A stretch of DNA of 64,000 bases from Cyclobacteriaceae bacterium (GCA_016787725.1 JAEUTZ010000002.1:1-64000), one strand, 5' to 3'. Positions 26,728-36,853 are shown, numbered from the stretch's first letter. Notes: generated from the letters alone by a model not told the origin. Numbers and translations are program-made.

Positions 26728-28292
26728 ACAGCATCATCAACTATCTGATTGAAGTAAACCTGGGGCTGGTTTTTCTTTACGGAATTTATTGGGCACTTCT
26801 TAAGAATGAAACAGCCTTTCAGGTAAAGCGATTCTACTTACTGGCTAGTATTCTTTTCTCGTTGGTATTCCCATTAATTTCAATTTCTGTTGATCGTAAT
26901 TCGATCATTCCCTCGCTCAGTAATTCTATCCCTACCTACTGGTTGCCGGAAATAGTCATTACGGCTGAAGGTACTGCCGTTTCGCAACCTGCACCGTTCG
27001 TCTATTGGACCTGGGTTACCGCCCTTTACCTGGGCGTAGCAACGCTGCTCGTTCTACTTTTATTCGTGCGAATCGGTACTATGATTCGGCTCTTTCAAAA
27101 ATCCAGGCATTACACCTGGAAAAAGTATACGATTGCTGAATCGGAGAAAGTGACCGGTGTCTTTTCTTTCTTTCAATTCATCTTTTTGCCCCCCGTGAAT
27201 GCACTGGATACCGAGGAACGTCAGGAAATCTTGCAGCACGAAGAGATACACATTCAGCAGTTTCATTCTTTCGATATTTTGCTGATCCATTACCTGGAAA
27301 TCATTTGCTGGTTTAACCCCATCATTAAGGCCTATAAAATTTCCCTGGTTCAGGTCCATGAATTTGAAGCCGATGCGCGCTCGGTGGAAGGCAAGGATGT
27401 GAATCGGTATTGCAGCTTGCTGGCGAAGGTTGCTCTACAACAAAACGGATATGTGCTCGCCAATCATTTTACCAATTCCTTCACCTTAAAACGAATTACA
27501 ATGATGAAAACAGTCCGAAAGAAAATACGTCAATGGAAGCTGGCCGCCAGTATACTTACCGGCTTGGTCTTCTTTATCGTGGTTGCCTGCCAGGACCAAT
27601 TTGTGTCTGAAATTAAAAACATAGGTAAGAACTCGAGTATGGCCCTTGAGTATCCGGTTGAAGTGCAGAAAAAAGTGAACGAAATTAAATCTAAACATCC
27701 CCAAGACGAACTTATTGTGATAGAATTAAATGAAGAAGGAAAAAAACAAGTTGAAGCTCTCAACTACGATAAAGATTTTTTTGAGAAGGTCAGTGAAATG
27801 GCTATAGTTAGTCTGCCTGAAATTGAATCTGCTTATGTGGTTATTGCTAAAGGTGATAAGGTGAGTATGCTTTCAAAAATCACAAAATCGGAAGGTGACA
27901 TATTCATTATAGTAGAAGAATCTGCTCATCCAAAAGGTGGCATGGAAGAATTTTACCGTCATCTTGCCACGGTAATAAATTATCCTGCGGAGGCACGCCA
28001 AAAGGGCATTGAAGGCCGGGTATTTGTTGAGTTTGTTGTTAACACCAATGGCTCCATTTCAGATGTGGTAGTGATTAAAGGAATTGGCAGCGGTTGTGAT
28101 GAAGAGGCGGCACGGGTGGTAGCGCTTGCGAATCCCTGGAATCCTGGAATGGTAAAGGGACAGGTGGTTCGTCAACGAATGGTAGTCCCGATCATTTTCA
28201 AACTCTCAAACAGTGATACAAAAATTGAAGGCGGACAAGCATCCGGTGAAACGCTGAATGACCTTGTCGTGGTGGGTCACAACAACAATTAA
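26724..28292 (+). CDS. M56-family membrane metallopeptidase with C-terminal TonB-like domain
   Basis: 522 residues: about three N-terminal membrane helices, then the BlaR1-type zinc-protease core with HEEIH at 172-176 and EFEADARSVE as the third-ligand region, a fourth membrane helix near 275-295 (LAASILTGLVFFIVVACQ), an extracytoplasmic region and a C-terminal TonB-like domain (YPAEARQKGIEGRVFVEFVVNTNGSISDVVV, around 410-450). It replaces the penicillin-binding sensor of classical BlaR1. It is probably the sensor/protease that relieves BlaI repression. Confidence 0.88.
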   Translation: MNSIINYLIEVNLGLVFLYGIYWALLKNETAFQVKRFYLLASILFSLVFPLISISVDRNSIIPSLSNSIPTYWLPEIVITAEGTAVSQPAPFVYWTWVTALYLGVATLLVLLLFVRIGTMIRLFQKSRHYTWKKYTIAESEKVTGVFSFFQFIFLPPVNALDTEERQEILQHEEIHIQQFHSFDILLIHYLEIICWFNPIIKAYKISLVQVHEFEADARSVEGKDVNRYCSLLAKVALQQNGYVLANHFTNSFTLKRITMMKTVRKKIRQWKLAASILTGLVFFIVVACQDQFVSEIKNIGKNSSMALEYPVEVQKKVNEIKSKHPQDELIVIELNEEGKKQVEALNYDKDFFEKVSEMAIVSLPEIESAYVVIAKGDKVSMLSKITKSEGDIFIIVEESAHPKGGMEEFYRHLATVINYPAEARQKGIEGRVFVEFVVNTNGSISDVVVIKGIGSGCDEEAARVVALANPWNPGMVKGQVVRQRMVVPIIFKLSNSDTKIEGGQASGETLNDLVVVGHNNN

Positions 28293-28304
28293 TTTAACTA
28301 AAGT

Positions 28305-28335
28305 AGAAGGCTCCGGATTTGGAGCCTTCTTTATT
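28305..28335. terminator. Terminator between convergent genes
   Basis: A perfect 10-bp stem AGAAGGCTCC / GGAGCCTTCT with a 6-base loop, followed by TTATTAAATAG. It ends at the stop codon region of the TlpA-like gene. The U-tract is short, so strength is uncertain. Confidence 0.7.
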
Positions 28336-29464
28336 AAATAGCACCCAATACCTCTTCCAGCTTTTTATCCAAAGCCGGGCCCCGCAGGTTTTTGGCGATG
28401 ATCTTTCCCTCCGGATCAACCAAAATTGAAAAGGGAATGGCATTGATATTATAATCTTTGGCCGCTTGTGATTCGAAATACTTCAGATCGGATACATGGG
28501 TCCAGACCAGACCATCTTCTGCAATAGCCTGTACCCAGTCATCTTTTGTACGGTCCAATGAAACTCCAAAAACGTCAAACCCTTTGTCTTTAAATTTATG
28601 ATATGCCTTCACCACGTTTGGATTTTCCCTTCTGCACGGTCCGCACCACTTTGCCCAGAAATCGATCAGTACATACTTACCGCGTAAAGACGATAGTTTG
28701 ATAACGGTTCCTTCCGGATTAGGCAATTCAATTTCAGGAGCCAGCTGCCCAATGGCTGTTACCTTCATCTTCTCTACCATGTCAACAAACTCTTTTGTAT
28801 AGCGCGAATCAGGCCATTCCTGTTTGAACTTTTCAGCTGTAGAAAGGTAAAGATGAAAGTACCGGTCTTTATCTAGCGCATTTTGTTGTAACAAGTTCAA
28901 CAAACCTAACGAAGGCGGTTCGTCTTTGAGAATAGACGCTACTTGATCAAAGCCTTTATTCATCAAATTATTGTAGTCAAGTTGCAGTTGTTCTACACGG
29001 GCCTGATCCTTTTGTGAAGCCGCCTGGGCAAATTCTGTCTCCAATTGCATGATGTAGGGTGAATTCTGCAGGTTGGCCATCAATTGTTGTACCTTCATCA
29101 GTAGGTCCTGATCCGGTGATCCCTTCACTTCAAAGAAGCCATTCATATCATTCCCATCCACGTTGACTTCCACATCACTTTTGTCCAGGATCAATGTTAA
29201 AAATTGCTTCTTATAAAAGTTTATCTGATAATATCCGGGCTCCGTCAACCACAACTTTTTGGTAAAAGTGTAATCACTCTTCAACGTAATTGTATCCGCT
29301 ATACCTGAATTATCGGGGCGCATTTCTTTGATCGAAATCTCCCCGGCTTGCGGATAGCCAACTTTGCCACGAATGGTAATCTCCCACCCTGGTTTAACCT
29401 CCTTACAGCCCCATCCCACAACCAGCAATAAGATCAACCCTACCATTCCCTGTACTCTTTTCAT
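28334..29464 (-). CDS. TlpA-like thioredoxin-fold lipoprotein
   Basis: 376 residues from the ATG at 29464: lipoprotein signal ending GWGC (Cys20), a DUF4369-type N-terminal beta domain (ITIRGKVGYPQAGEISIKEM), a helical middle (about 125-230) and a C-terminal thioredoxin-like domain (APEIELPNPEGTVIKLSSLRGKYVLIDFWAKWCGPCRREN). The CGPC motif indicates thiol-disulfide exchange activity in the periplasm. It is a common Bacteroidota architecture. It lies 12 bp from the gatB stop and may be co-transcribed with it. Confidence 0.9.
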   Translation of the reverse strand: MKRVQGMVGLILLLVVGWGCKEVKPGWEITIRGKVGYPQAGEISIKEMRPDNSGIADTITLKSDYTFTKKLWLTEPGYYQINFYKKQFLTLILDKSDVEVNVDGNDMNGFFEVKGSPDQDLLMKVQQLMANLQNSPYIMQLETEFAQAASQKDQARVEQLQLDYNNLMNKGFDQVASILKDEPPSLGLLNLLQQNALDKDRYFHLYLSTAEKFKQEWPDSRYTKEFVDMVEKMKVTAIGQLAPEIELPNPEGTVIKLSSLRGKYVLIDFWAKWCGPCRRENPNVVKAYHKFKDKGFDVFGVSLDRTKDDWVQAIAEDGLVWTHVSDLKYFESQAAKDYNINAIPFSILVDPEGKIIAKNLRGPALDKKLEEVLGAI

Positions 29465-29476
29465 ATGAATCAAAAT

Positions 29477-30931
29477 TTATTTTGTCAAATTTTTAAGAAT
29501 TAATTCGGTAGCCAGTTTGGGGTCAGCCTTGCCCTTAGTACGTTTCATCACTTCCCCCATAAACATAGTCAAAATCGCTTTCTTCCCGTTTTTGTATTCC
29601 TCCACCTTTAACGGAAACTCACGGATAATTTGTTCCACTATCGGTTGGATCGATCCAATGTCACTGTCTTGCATGAGATTCATCGTCAACGCCAAGGTTT
29701 CAGGAGACCGGGATGGATCATTTATTAATGCCGGAAATAGTTGTTGCGAAGCGACTGCAAAGTTCAATTTATTCGCATCAATTAACCCGATCAGTTGCGC
29801 CAATGCGGTAGGGGTTACTGGAAATTGATCAGCCTCTAGATGATGTTCATTGAGGTAGGATTTTACCGGCCCCATAAGCCAATTGGAAACTGCCTTATAG
29901 TTGTCAGTGTGCTGGCAAATTTCTTCGAAGTATACCGCCATCGGCTTCGAATCCGTAAGCACCTGGGCATCGTACGCGGGCAACTTATAAACTGAAATTA
30001 ACTTTTCCCGCCACTCCCAGGGCAATGCCGGCATTGATTCTTTTATCTGCGCTAACCAGGCATCAGAAACTTCCAGCGGACTCAAATCCGGGTCTGGAAA
30101 GTAACGATAGTCATTCAACTCTTCCTTCGTGCGCATGCCGTACGTTTGGCCGGTGTTCGCATCATAGGTTCGGGTTTCAGAGACAACTGCCTCGCCTCGC
30201 TCCAACAAAACAGCTTGACGCTCCACTTCATAGTCGATGGCCCGTTGAACATGACGAATGGAGTTCATGTTCTTGATTTCCACTTTCTTGCCGTACTCCT
30301 TTGCCCCTTTTAGCATGAGCGAAACGTTGGCATCACACCGCAAGGATCCCTCTTCCATGTTTCCATCGCAAATCTCTAGGTACCGGACTAGTTTGCGTAT
30401 CTCGGTCATAAAGGCAGAGGCTTCTTCCGAACTTCGAAGTGCCGGTTCCGTAACAATCTCAATCAAGGGTACACCCGCCCGGTTAAAATCAAGTAATGTA
30501 TCCGCCTCATCCTGCAGGTGAATGGATTTGCCGGCATCTTCTTCCATATGGATTCGGTTGAGTGGAATCTTTCGTTCGCCTGTTTTAGTGGAAATCAGTA
30601 GGTATCCACCTTTACAAATGGGGGTACGGTCCTGGGTTAACTGATAGCCCTTGGGAAGATCGGGATAGAAATAATTCTTGCGATCAAAAATCTGATATCT
30701 CGAAATCTCACTTCGGCAAGCCAACCCCATCTTAATCGCCAACTCGGCTGCCTTACGGTTGAGTTTCGGAAGGGTACCCGGGTGAGCGAGGGTAATGACA
30801 CTTACATGGGTGTTGGGAAGACTGCCGTACGCGGCAGCATCAGCATTATAGATTTTACTCTTGGTTAGAAGTTGCGCATGAACCTCCAAACCGATTACTA
30901 CAGTATATCTATCCAACGCAGTTGTAGCCAT
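29477..30931 (-). CDS. gatB: Asp-tRNA(Asn)/Glu-tRNA(Gln) amidotransferase subunit B
   Basis: 484 residues. GatB activates mischarged Glu-tRNA(Gln) or Asp-tRNA(Asn) for amidation. Conserved parts: VIGLEVHAQLLTKSKIY, NRKNYFYPDLPKGYQ, HMEEDAGKS, NRAGVPLIEIVTEP and DANVSLM; the C-terminal YqeY-like tail ends GKADPKLATELILKNL. The other subunits (GatA and GatC) are not in the window. It lies between alaS and the TlpA-like gene on one strand. Confidence 0.97.
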   Translation of the reverse strand: MATTALDRYTVVIGLEVHAQLLTKSKIYNADAAAYGSLPNTHVSVITLAHPGTLPKLNRKAAELAIKMGLACRSEISRYQIFDRKNYFYPDLPKGYQLTQDRTPICKGGYLLISTKTGERKIPLNRIHMEEDAGKSIHLQDEADTLLDFNRAGVPLIEIVTEPALRSSEEASAFMTEIRKLVRYLEICDGNMEEGSLRCDANVSLMLKGAKEYGKKVEIKNMNSIRHVQRAIDYEVERQAVLLERGEAVVSETRTYDANTGQTYGMRTKEELNDYRYFPDPDLSPLEVSDAWLAQIKESMPALPWEWREKLISVYKLPAYDAQVLTDSKPMAVYFEEICQHTDNYKAVSNWLMGPVKSYLNEHHLEADQFPVTPTALAQLIGLIDANKLNFAVASQQLFPALINDPSRSPETLALTMNLMQDSDIGSIQPIVEQIIREFPLKVEEYKNGKKAILTMFMGEVMKRTKGKADPKLATELILKNLTK

Positions 30932-30980
30932 GAATTAAAATATCATCCTATGGGCAGTGGATCCTTTTCGATCTTAAACG

Positions 30981-33605
30981 TTAGTGAATCAACTCCCGCA
31001 TTTTCCCCAACACCCGATCAAGCCCCGCCAGGTTCTTACCACCGGCTGTAGCAAAGAACGGCTGCCCACCACCCCCTCCATCAATTTCCTTTGCCAATTC
31101 CTTTACCAGGTTTCCGGCATGAAATTTTTTTGTGGCTTCGAGTTTTTCACCCAGCATCACGGTTACTTGTGGCTTTCCATCCACATCCGCAGCCAGCACG
31201 AGTAACAAATCATCAAACTGGTTACGCAAGGCATAGGCGATATTCTTTAGTGTATCGGCATTGGGAACACTTACCTTTTCGGCTATTAAGGTATGACCAT
31301 TCGATTTTGAGGCTTTTTTAACCAGGTCATCTTTGAGCAGATTGGCTTGTTGCTGATAGAGCGCCTCCAGTTTTTTCTCCAAGGCGTGTTTTTCTTCTAT
31401 CAGCGATTTGGCAGCGGTAATAATATCCTTGGGGTTTTTCATTACCGACTTCACTTCATCCAGCAGATTCAAATGCTCCGCAATGTATTGCTCGGCACCC
31501 TCCGCAGTCACCGCTTCAATTCTTCGCACACCGGCCGCAACAGAACTTTCAGCAATAATTTTAAACAACCCGATATTGCCCGTAAAGGGTACATGTGTAC
31601 CTCCGCAAAGTTCAACTGAAAATTTGGGATCAAATGTTATGACCCGAACAAACTCGCCATACTTTTCACCGAACAAGGCAATGGCACCCATCCCCTTTGC
31701 CTTTTCAATGGGTACGTTGCGTTGTTCATTCAATCCAATGTTTTCGCGTACTTTCTTATTGACAATATTCTCTACTCGTCTGAGCTCTTCATCCGTCATG
31801 GCTGCGAAATGAGAAAAGTCGAAACGCAGAATTTTTTCGTTCACGAGCGAACCCTTCTGTTCAACATGTTTTCCCAAAACCTGGCGCAAGGCAGCGTGCA
31901 ACAAATGGGTGGCCGAATGGTTATTCATGGTTAGTCTGCGCTTACTTTCATCCACCGACACAAAAAAGGTACCGGTCAAAGTAGTCGGAATTGATTCGGT
32001 AGAATGAACAATCAGTTCATTCTCCTTTTTCGTATCGATTACCCGTACTTTTTCATTGGCCGACTCAATCACTCCGGTATCACCAACTTGTCCTCCACTC
32101 TCGGCATAGAAGGGTGTCTTGTCCAATACGAGTTGATAAGACTCCTTATTTTTTTGTTTTACTTTTCTGTATTTCACTATTCGGGCTTCGGCATTCAAAT
32201 GTTCATAGCCAACAAATTCAGTCTTCGCATCGTCTCCCACTAAAATCCAATCTCCGGTTTCTTTAGTGGCATCGGCTTTTGATCTGGATTTTTGTTTTTC
32301 CATCTCCTCCAAAAAGCCCCGCTCATCAACCGTAAAGCCCCGTTCGCGTGCAATTAATGAGGTAAGGTCAAATGGAAATCCAAACGTATCGTATAATTCG
32401 AAAGCCTGCTGACCTGTGATGAGCTTATCCAGATGCTCCATTCGCTTTAACCCTTTTTCCAGCGTTCTCAAAAAAGCGACTTCCTCTTCATGAATCACTC
32501 GTCCTACGTAATCGGCTTGCTGATGCAATTCCGGGAAGACCTCTCTTAATTGAGCTGCGAGAATGGGTACCAATCTGTAGAGGAAGGGCTCCTTGAAATT
32601 CAAATAAGAAAATCCGTAGCGAACGGCACGTCTTAAAATTCTTCGAATCACATACCCCGCACCCGTATTCGATGGCAACTGACCATCGGCTATGGTAAAG
32701 GCAACCGCCCGAATGTGATCGGCCATTACGCGTATTGCAATGTCCTGCTTCTCATGTTCAGATCCTCTTCCGGGAGTCGATCCGCTATAGGATACCCCCG
32801 CTTCATTCGCAATAAAATCCATTAGTGGACGAAAGACATCGGTATCGTAGTTGGAAATCTTTCCCTGAATCGCCATGCACAACCGCTCAAACCCCATTCC
32901 CGTATCCACATGTTTATCGGGCAACGGCTCGAGCGCTCCGGATGCCAACCGGTTAAACTGAATGAATACCAAATTCCAGATCTCCACCACTTGAGGATGA
33001 TCGCTGTTTACCAATTCCCGTCCGGCCTTCTGCTTTACCTCTTCTGAGGAGCGCAAATCAATATGGATTTCAGAACAAGGACCACAAGGACCTTGCTCGC
33101 CCATTTCCCAAAAGTTATCCTTCTTGCTGCCGTGCAGGATTCGGTCTTCCGCTACATATTGCTTCCACAATTCTTTAGCCTCAACATCTACAGGAAGAGA
33201 ATCGCCCTGGTCGCCACCAAATACGGTTACATAAAGCCGATCTTTTGGCAATTGATATACTTCGGTGAGGAGTTCCCAGGCCCAGGCGATTGCCTCCTTT
33301 TTAAAGTAGTCGCCAAAACTCCAGTTACCCAACATCTCGAACAGGGTATGATGGTAGGTGTCGAGGCCAACATCTTCCAGGTCATTATGCTTACCGCTTA
33401 CACGTAAGCACTTTTGGGTATCGGCAATGCGCTTGCTTGATGGGGCATTGTTTCCTAAAAAGTAGTCTTTGAACTGGACCATGCCCGAATTGGTAAAGAG
33501 TAATGTGGGATCGTTTTTAAGTACCAATGGAGCCGAGGGGACAATCTTATGGCCCTTATTTTCAAAAAAATCGAGGAATTTGCGTCTTATTGTTGCTGAA
33601 TCCAT
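30981..33605 (-). CDS. alaS: Alanyl-tRNA synthetase
   Basis: 874 residues, standard length. The aminoacylation core has FLDFFENKGHKIVPSAPLVLKNDPTLLFTNSGMVQFKDYFLG, CLRVSGKHNDLEDVG and HHTLFEMLGNWSFGDYFKKEAI. The editing domain has HSATHLLHAALRQVLG and CGGTHVPFTG; the C-terminal domain ends DGGGGGQPFFATAGG. It attaches alanine to tRNA(Ala) and edits Ser/Gly mischarging. The start at 33605 is the first conserved Met; it is divergent from the M23 genes. Confidence 0.98.
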   Translation of the reverse strand: MDSATIRRKFLDFFENKGHKIVPSAPLVLKNDPTLLFTNSGMVQFKDYFLGNNAPSSKRIADTQKCLRVSGKHNDLEDVGLDTYHHTLFEMLGNWSFGDYFKKEAIAWAWELLTEVYQLPKDRLYVTVFGGDQGDSLPVDVEAKELWKQYVAEDRILHGSKKDNFWEMGEQGPCGPCSEIHIDLRSSEEVKQKAGRELVNSDHPQVVEIWNLVFIQFNRLASGALEPLPDKHVDTGMGFERLCMAIQGKISNYDTDVFRPLMDFIANEAGVSYSGSTPGRGSEHEKQDIAIRVMADHIRAVAFTIADGQLPSNTGAGYVIRRILRRAVRYGFSYLNFKEPFLYRLVPILAAQLREVFPELHQQADYVGRVIHEEEVAFLRTLEKGLKRMEHLDKLITGQQAFELYDTFGFPFDLTSLIARERGFTVDERGFLEEMEKQKSRSKADATKETGDWILVGDDAKTEFVGYEHLNAEARIVKYRKVKQKNKESYQLVLDKTPFYAESGGQVGDTGVIESANEKVRVIDTKKENELIVHSTESIPTTLTGTFFVSVDESKRRLTMNNHSATHLLHAALRQVLGKHVEQKGSLVNEKILRFDFSHFAAMTDEELRRVENIVNKKVRENIGLNEQRNVPIEKAKGMGAIALFGEKYGEFVRVITFDPKFSVELCGGTHVPFTGNIGLFKIIAESSVAAGVRRIEAVTAEGAEQYIAEHLNLLDEVKSVMKNPKDIITAAKSLIEEKHALEKKLEALYQQQANLLKDDLVKKASKSNGHTLIAEKVSVPNADTLKNIAYALRNQFDDLLLVLAADVDGKPQVTVMLGEKLEATKKFHAGNLVKELAKEIDGGGGGQPFFATAGGKNLAGLDRVLGKMRELIH

Positions 33606-33783
33606 TAAATCTAAGCCCGTTTTAACTTTTCACACTGAGGTTTTTCTCTATATTTATGGGTTCTAAACCCTGATAACGAGCAAAATTAATCCCCTTGGCA
33701 TCAATATGAAAGGAAACCCGGAATTTCGGTTGGAGACGCATGCTGAGTATAATTGGGCTAAATGCTTGTAATTGAACGAGCGG

Positions 33784-34755
33784 ATGGCGGCTACCAAATT
33801 TCATTACAATCCTAAAACACTGCGGTATGAACGCGTGAAAATTTCGATCGTGAATGTCACGATCTCCACGTTCAGCTATCTGGCCTTTGGGTTTTTGTTT
33901 TTTGTGGGGATTGTATTGTTGCAGAACTTTATCATTAATACCCCAACCGAGAAAAAACTACGTGCCGAAAACAAATCGCTGGATCAACACAAAGTATTAC
34001 TAACAGCCCAACTGCAAGAATCGAATCAACGATTGGCCGAGCTAAAGAAACAAGACCTGGCACTTTATCATAAACTATTTGAAACTACACTGCCGCAGGA
34101 ATCAGCTCCGGTTTATCCGGATCGGGAAGAACTGCTGCTTGCCAGGTCGAGCGATTTTGAAGAGTCTGTAAGCCAACTGAGTCAGCGATTCTCTGAATTA
34201 AATTCCGCTGCCCGAATCAGTAATTCCGAATACCGGCACGGCATGAGCATCCGCAAAGATGACCTGAAAGAATTAACAGCGTTGCCCACCATTGCTCCCA
34301 TTCAAAATTTTGAAGTCGAAAAACTAGTGTCGGGCTTTGGCACCCGGATCAATCCCTTTCATAAAGGCAAGTACCAGCATGACGGTGTGGATATTGCATC
34401 TCCACGGGGCACGCCCGTAATCGCCACCGGACCAGGCCGGGTTATTCTTACGAAACGGAGTGACCTGGTAGCTGGATATGGCAACTTTGTGGAAGTTGAT
34501 CATGGAAATGGATACATCACCCGGTACAGTCACCTCGAAGATATAGTCGTTCGTCAAGGTCAATCCATTGTAAAAGGTCAGGCACTGGGTACGGTGGGAT
34601 CCAGCGGTGGATCCATCGCACCCCATGTTCATTATGAAGTGATTAAGGACGGTGAAAATTTAAATCCGGTAAAATTTTTAATGGCTGGAATTAATGCCGA
34701 TCAGTATGAAGCGCTGGTAAATATTAGTAAAAAACAAAACCAATCACTTGACTGA
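33784..34755 (+). CDS. M23-family metallopeptidase (membrane-anchored), paralogue 1
   Basis: 323 residues starting at ATG 33784 (an upstream TTG at 33772 is in frame). An N-terminal segment near 30-50 is a membrane anchor, followed by a coiled-coil region (about 55-110) and a C-terminal LytM/M23 domain with the zinc ligands in HDGVDIASP and HVHYEV. These enzymes cut peptidoglycan cross-links. The N-terminal motif YNPKTLRYE recurs in the neighbour. It overlaps the next gene by one base, so they are translated together. Confidence 0.9.
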   Translation: MAATKFHYNPKTLRYERVKISIVNVTISTFSYLAFGFLFFVGIVLLQNFIINTPTEKKLRAENKSLDQHKVLLTAQLQESNQRLAELKKQDLALYHKLFETTLPQESAPVYPDREELLLARSSDFEESVSQLSQRFSELNSAARISNSEYRHGMSIRKDDLKELTALPTIAPIQNFEVEKLVSGFGTRINPFHKGKYQHDGVDIASPRGTPVIATGPGRVILTKRSDLVAGYGNFVEVDHGNGYITRYSHLEDIVVRQGQSIVKGQALGTVGSSGGSIAPHVHYEVIKDGENLNPVKFLMAGINADQYEALVNISKKQNQSLD

Positions 34756-35714
34756 TGGCCCAGATGCGCTACACATATAATCCGGATACCTGTAAATACG
34801 AGCCGGTCGTTGTGTCGCCAAAAGTGGCCGGTCGCAAAATCCTCAACTTCCTGGGCATCTCTTTCCTGATCGGATTGACAGGAGCCTTCTACTTCAACTA
34901 CCGCTTTCCGTTGGTAGACGAAACCTTGCAAGCGGAGCGAAATCAAAAACTAAAAACCGAATGGCGGGTTCTATACAAGCAACTGCAACGCACGTCCAAC
35001 CAGTTAAGCGCGCTGGAGCACAACGATGACCAGAACTATCGTGTGATTCTGGATTTGGAACCGCTCGATCAATCACAGCGGGAAGCCGGGGTCGGTGGTC
35101 GCGAAAGGGAGAGTGAATCGATTCCCTATCCGATCATTCGCACAGCCTACGAACAAGCTGAGAAAATTAAAAACCGATTGGATATAGAAGCGCAGTCGCT
35201 GCAACAATTGATGAACGAACTATTGAAGAAGGAGAAAATGTGGGCCTCGCGGCCTGCCATTCAACCCGTCAGCAACAAAGACCTGAAACATCTGCATACC
35301 ATTTTCGGACTTCGCATGCACCCCCTATTAGGCTATGTGCGTCCACACAATGGACTTGATTTTACGGCACCACAAGGCAGCCCTGTGTATGCTACGGGTG
35401 ACGGAAAAGTAAGTTATGCTCAATATTCAACCTCCTATGGTAACGTAGTTTTCATTAATCATGGTTATGATTTTGAAACTCGGTATGCCCACCTCACCAA
35501 TTTTATTGTTGCCAGTGGACAATTTGTAAAACGCGGTCAGGTTATTGGTTATGTAGGAAATACGGGGCTTTCAGTGTCAGCCCATTTGCATTACGAAGTG
35601 CTATATAAAAATTCACCCATCAACCCCATCAATTTCTTTCAACGCGACCTAAACAACAAAGAGTATGAAAAGTTGGTGGAGATTGGCAGTCAGGCCACCA
35701 GTTCGCTGGATTAG
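34755..35714 (+). CDS. M23-family metallopeptidase (membrane-anchored), paralogue 2
   Basis: 319 residues; an N-terminal YNPDTCKYE motif and a membrane segment (ILNFLGISFLIGLTGAFYFN, about 29-48) parallel paralogue 1, followed by a coiled coil and an M23 domain with HNGLDFTAP and HLHYEV. Both catalytic His motifs are intact. Adjacent twin genes with one-base overlap suggest a duplication whose products may act as a pair. The role in cell-wall remodelling is inferred from the family. Confidence 0.9.
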   Translation: MAQMRYTYNPDTCKYEPVVVSPKVAGRKILNFLGISFLIGLTGAFYFNYRFPLVDETLQAERNQKLKTEWRVLYKQLQRTSNQLSALEHNDDQNYRVILDLEPLDQSQREAGVGGRERESESIPYPIIRTAYEQAEKIKNRLDIEAQSLQQLMNELLKKEKMWASRPAIQPVSNKDLKHLHTIFGLRMHPLLGYVRPHNGLDFTAPQGSPVYATGDGKVSYAQYSTSYGNVVFINHGYDFETRYAHLTNFIVASGQFVKRGQVIGYVGNTGLSVSAHLHYEVLYKNSPINPINFFQRDLNNKEYEKLVEIGSQATSSLD

Positions 35715-35774
35715 TTCTCTCATCATTTCTTACATTTCTCATCTTCTCTTTTATTTGCAGCTCAATTTCGACTT

Positions 35775-36818
35775 ATGTTTAAATCAATAGGGATTATCGG
35801 ATTGATGCTGTTCACTGAGCTAACGTATGGGCAAAGAAAGGATACGGTCAGCATCATTGGGGTGGGTGATATCATGATGGGGAGTAACTATCCCAATGGC
35901 GGGGTGCTGCCGCCCGATCAGGGAAAGGAGTTGATGGCTGATGTGGCTCCGCTCCTAACCAGTGCAGACGTTGCGATTGGCAATCTCGAAGGTGTTCTGT
36001 TGGACGAGGGAGGTACTGCCAAAACCTGCCGTGACCCCAAAGTGTGTTACGTCTTTCGAAGTCCGGTCAGTTATGTACACAACCTTGTCATGGCAGGTTT
36101 TGATATCTTGAGTTTGGCGAATAACCATGCCGGTGATTTTGGAGAAGTTGGGCGTAAAAGCAGTATGAAAACCCTCGAAGCGGCAGGGATAATGTATGCC
36201 GGACTGACCTCTGCTCCCTACACGATCCTGGAAAAGGAAGGCGTTAAATATGGCTTCACGGCTTTTGCTCCAAACAGCGGTTGTCTTGATATTAATGACC
36301 TGGCAACTGCCCGCAACATCGTCACTACGCTGGATTCTTTAACGGATATCGTGATTGTATCCTTTCATGGCGGGGCCGAAGGTCCACAACACCAACATGT
36401 ACCCCGAAAAAATGAAATTTTCTATGGGGAAAACCGGGGCAATGTATATGAATTCGCACATTCGTTGATTGATGCCGGTGCCGATATTCTTTTCGGACAT
36501 GGACCTCATGTAACCCGGGCCATTGAAGTTTACCAGGATCGCTTTATTGCCTATAGTTTGGGTAACTTTTGCACGTATGGCGGCATTAACGTGTCGGGGG
36601 TAAACGGGTTGGCACCTATTATTAAGGTGTACACCACATCCGATGGCACGTTTATTAAGGCGAAGATCACCTCCACGTACCAGACTCCGCGCTCCAGTGT
36701 GAAAATCGATTCACAAAACCAAGTATTAAACCGGATTCAACAGCTTACGAAACAAGATTTTCCTGAATGTGCTATTGAAATTGATGATTCGGGGTGGGTT
36801 TTGAAATCCACAAACTGA
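35775..36818 (+). CDS. CapA-family protein (poly-gamma-glutamate synthesis-like)
   Basis: 347 residues with a signal peptide (about 1-19). It has GVGDIMMGSNYP, AIGNLEGVLL, DILSLANNHAGDFGE and FGHGPHVTRAIEVYQDRFIAYSLGNFCTYG, the metallophosphatase-like CapA fold. CapA family proteins take part in polyglutamate capsule export or unrelated metallophosphatase roles. No capB or capC is nearby, so the capsule role is doubtful. It follows the M23 pair. Confidence 0.87.
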   Translation: MFKSIGIIGLMLFTELTYGQRKDTVSIIGVGDIMMGSNYPNGGVLPPDQGKELMADVAPLLTSADVAIGNLEGVLLDEGGTAKTCRDPKVCYVFRSPVSYVHNLVMAGFDILSLANNHAGDFGEVGRKSSMKTLEAAGIMYAGLTSAPYTILEKEGVKYGFTAFAPNSGCLDINDLATARNIVTTLDSLTDIVIVSFHGGAEGPQHQHVPRKNEIFYGENRGNVYEFAHSLIDAGADILFGHGPHVTRAIEVYQDRFIAYSLGNFCTYGGINVSGVNGLAPIIKVYTTSDGTFIKAKITSTYQTPRSSVKIDSQNQVLNRIQQLTKQDFPECAIEIDDSGWVLKSTN

Positions 36819-36853
36819 TGTGAATAGGTTGTCGATAAAAAAAAATCGTCCCG

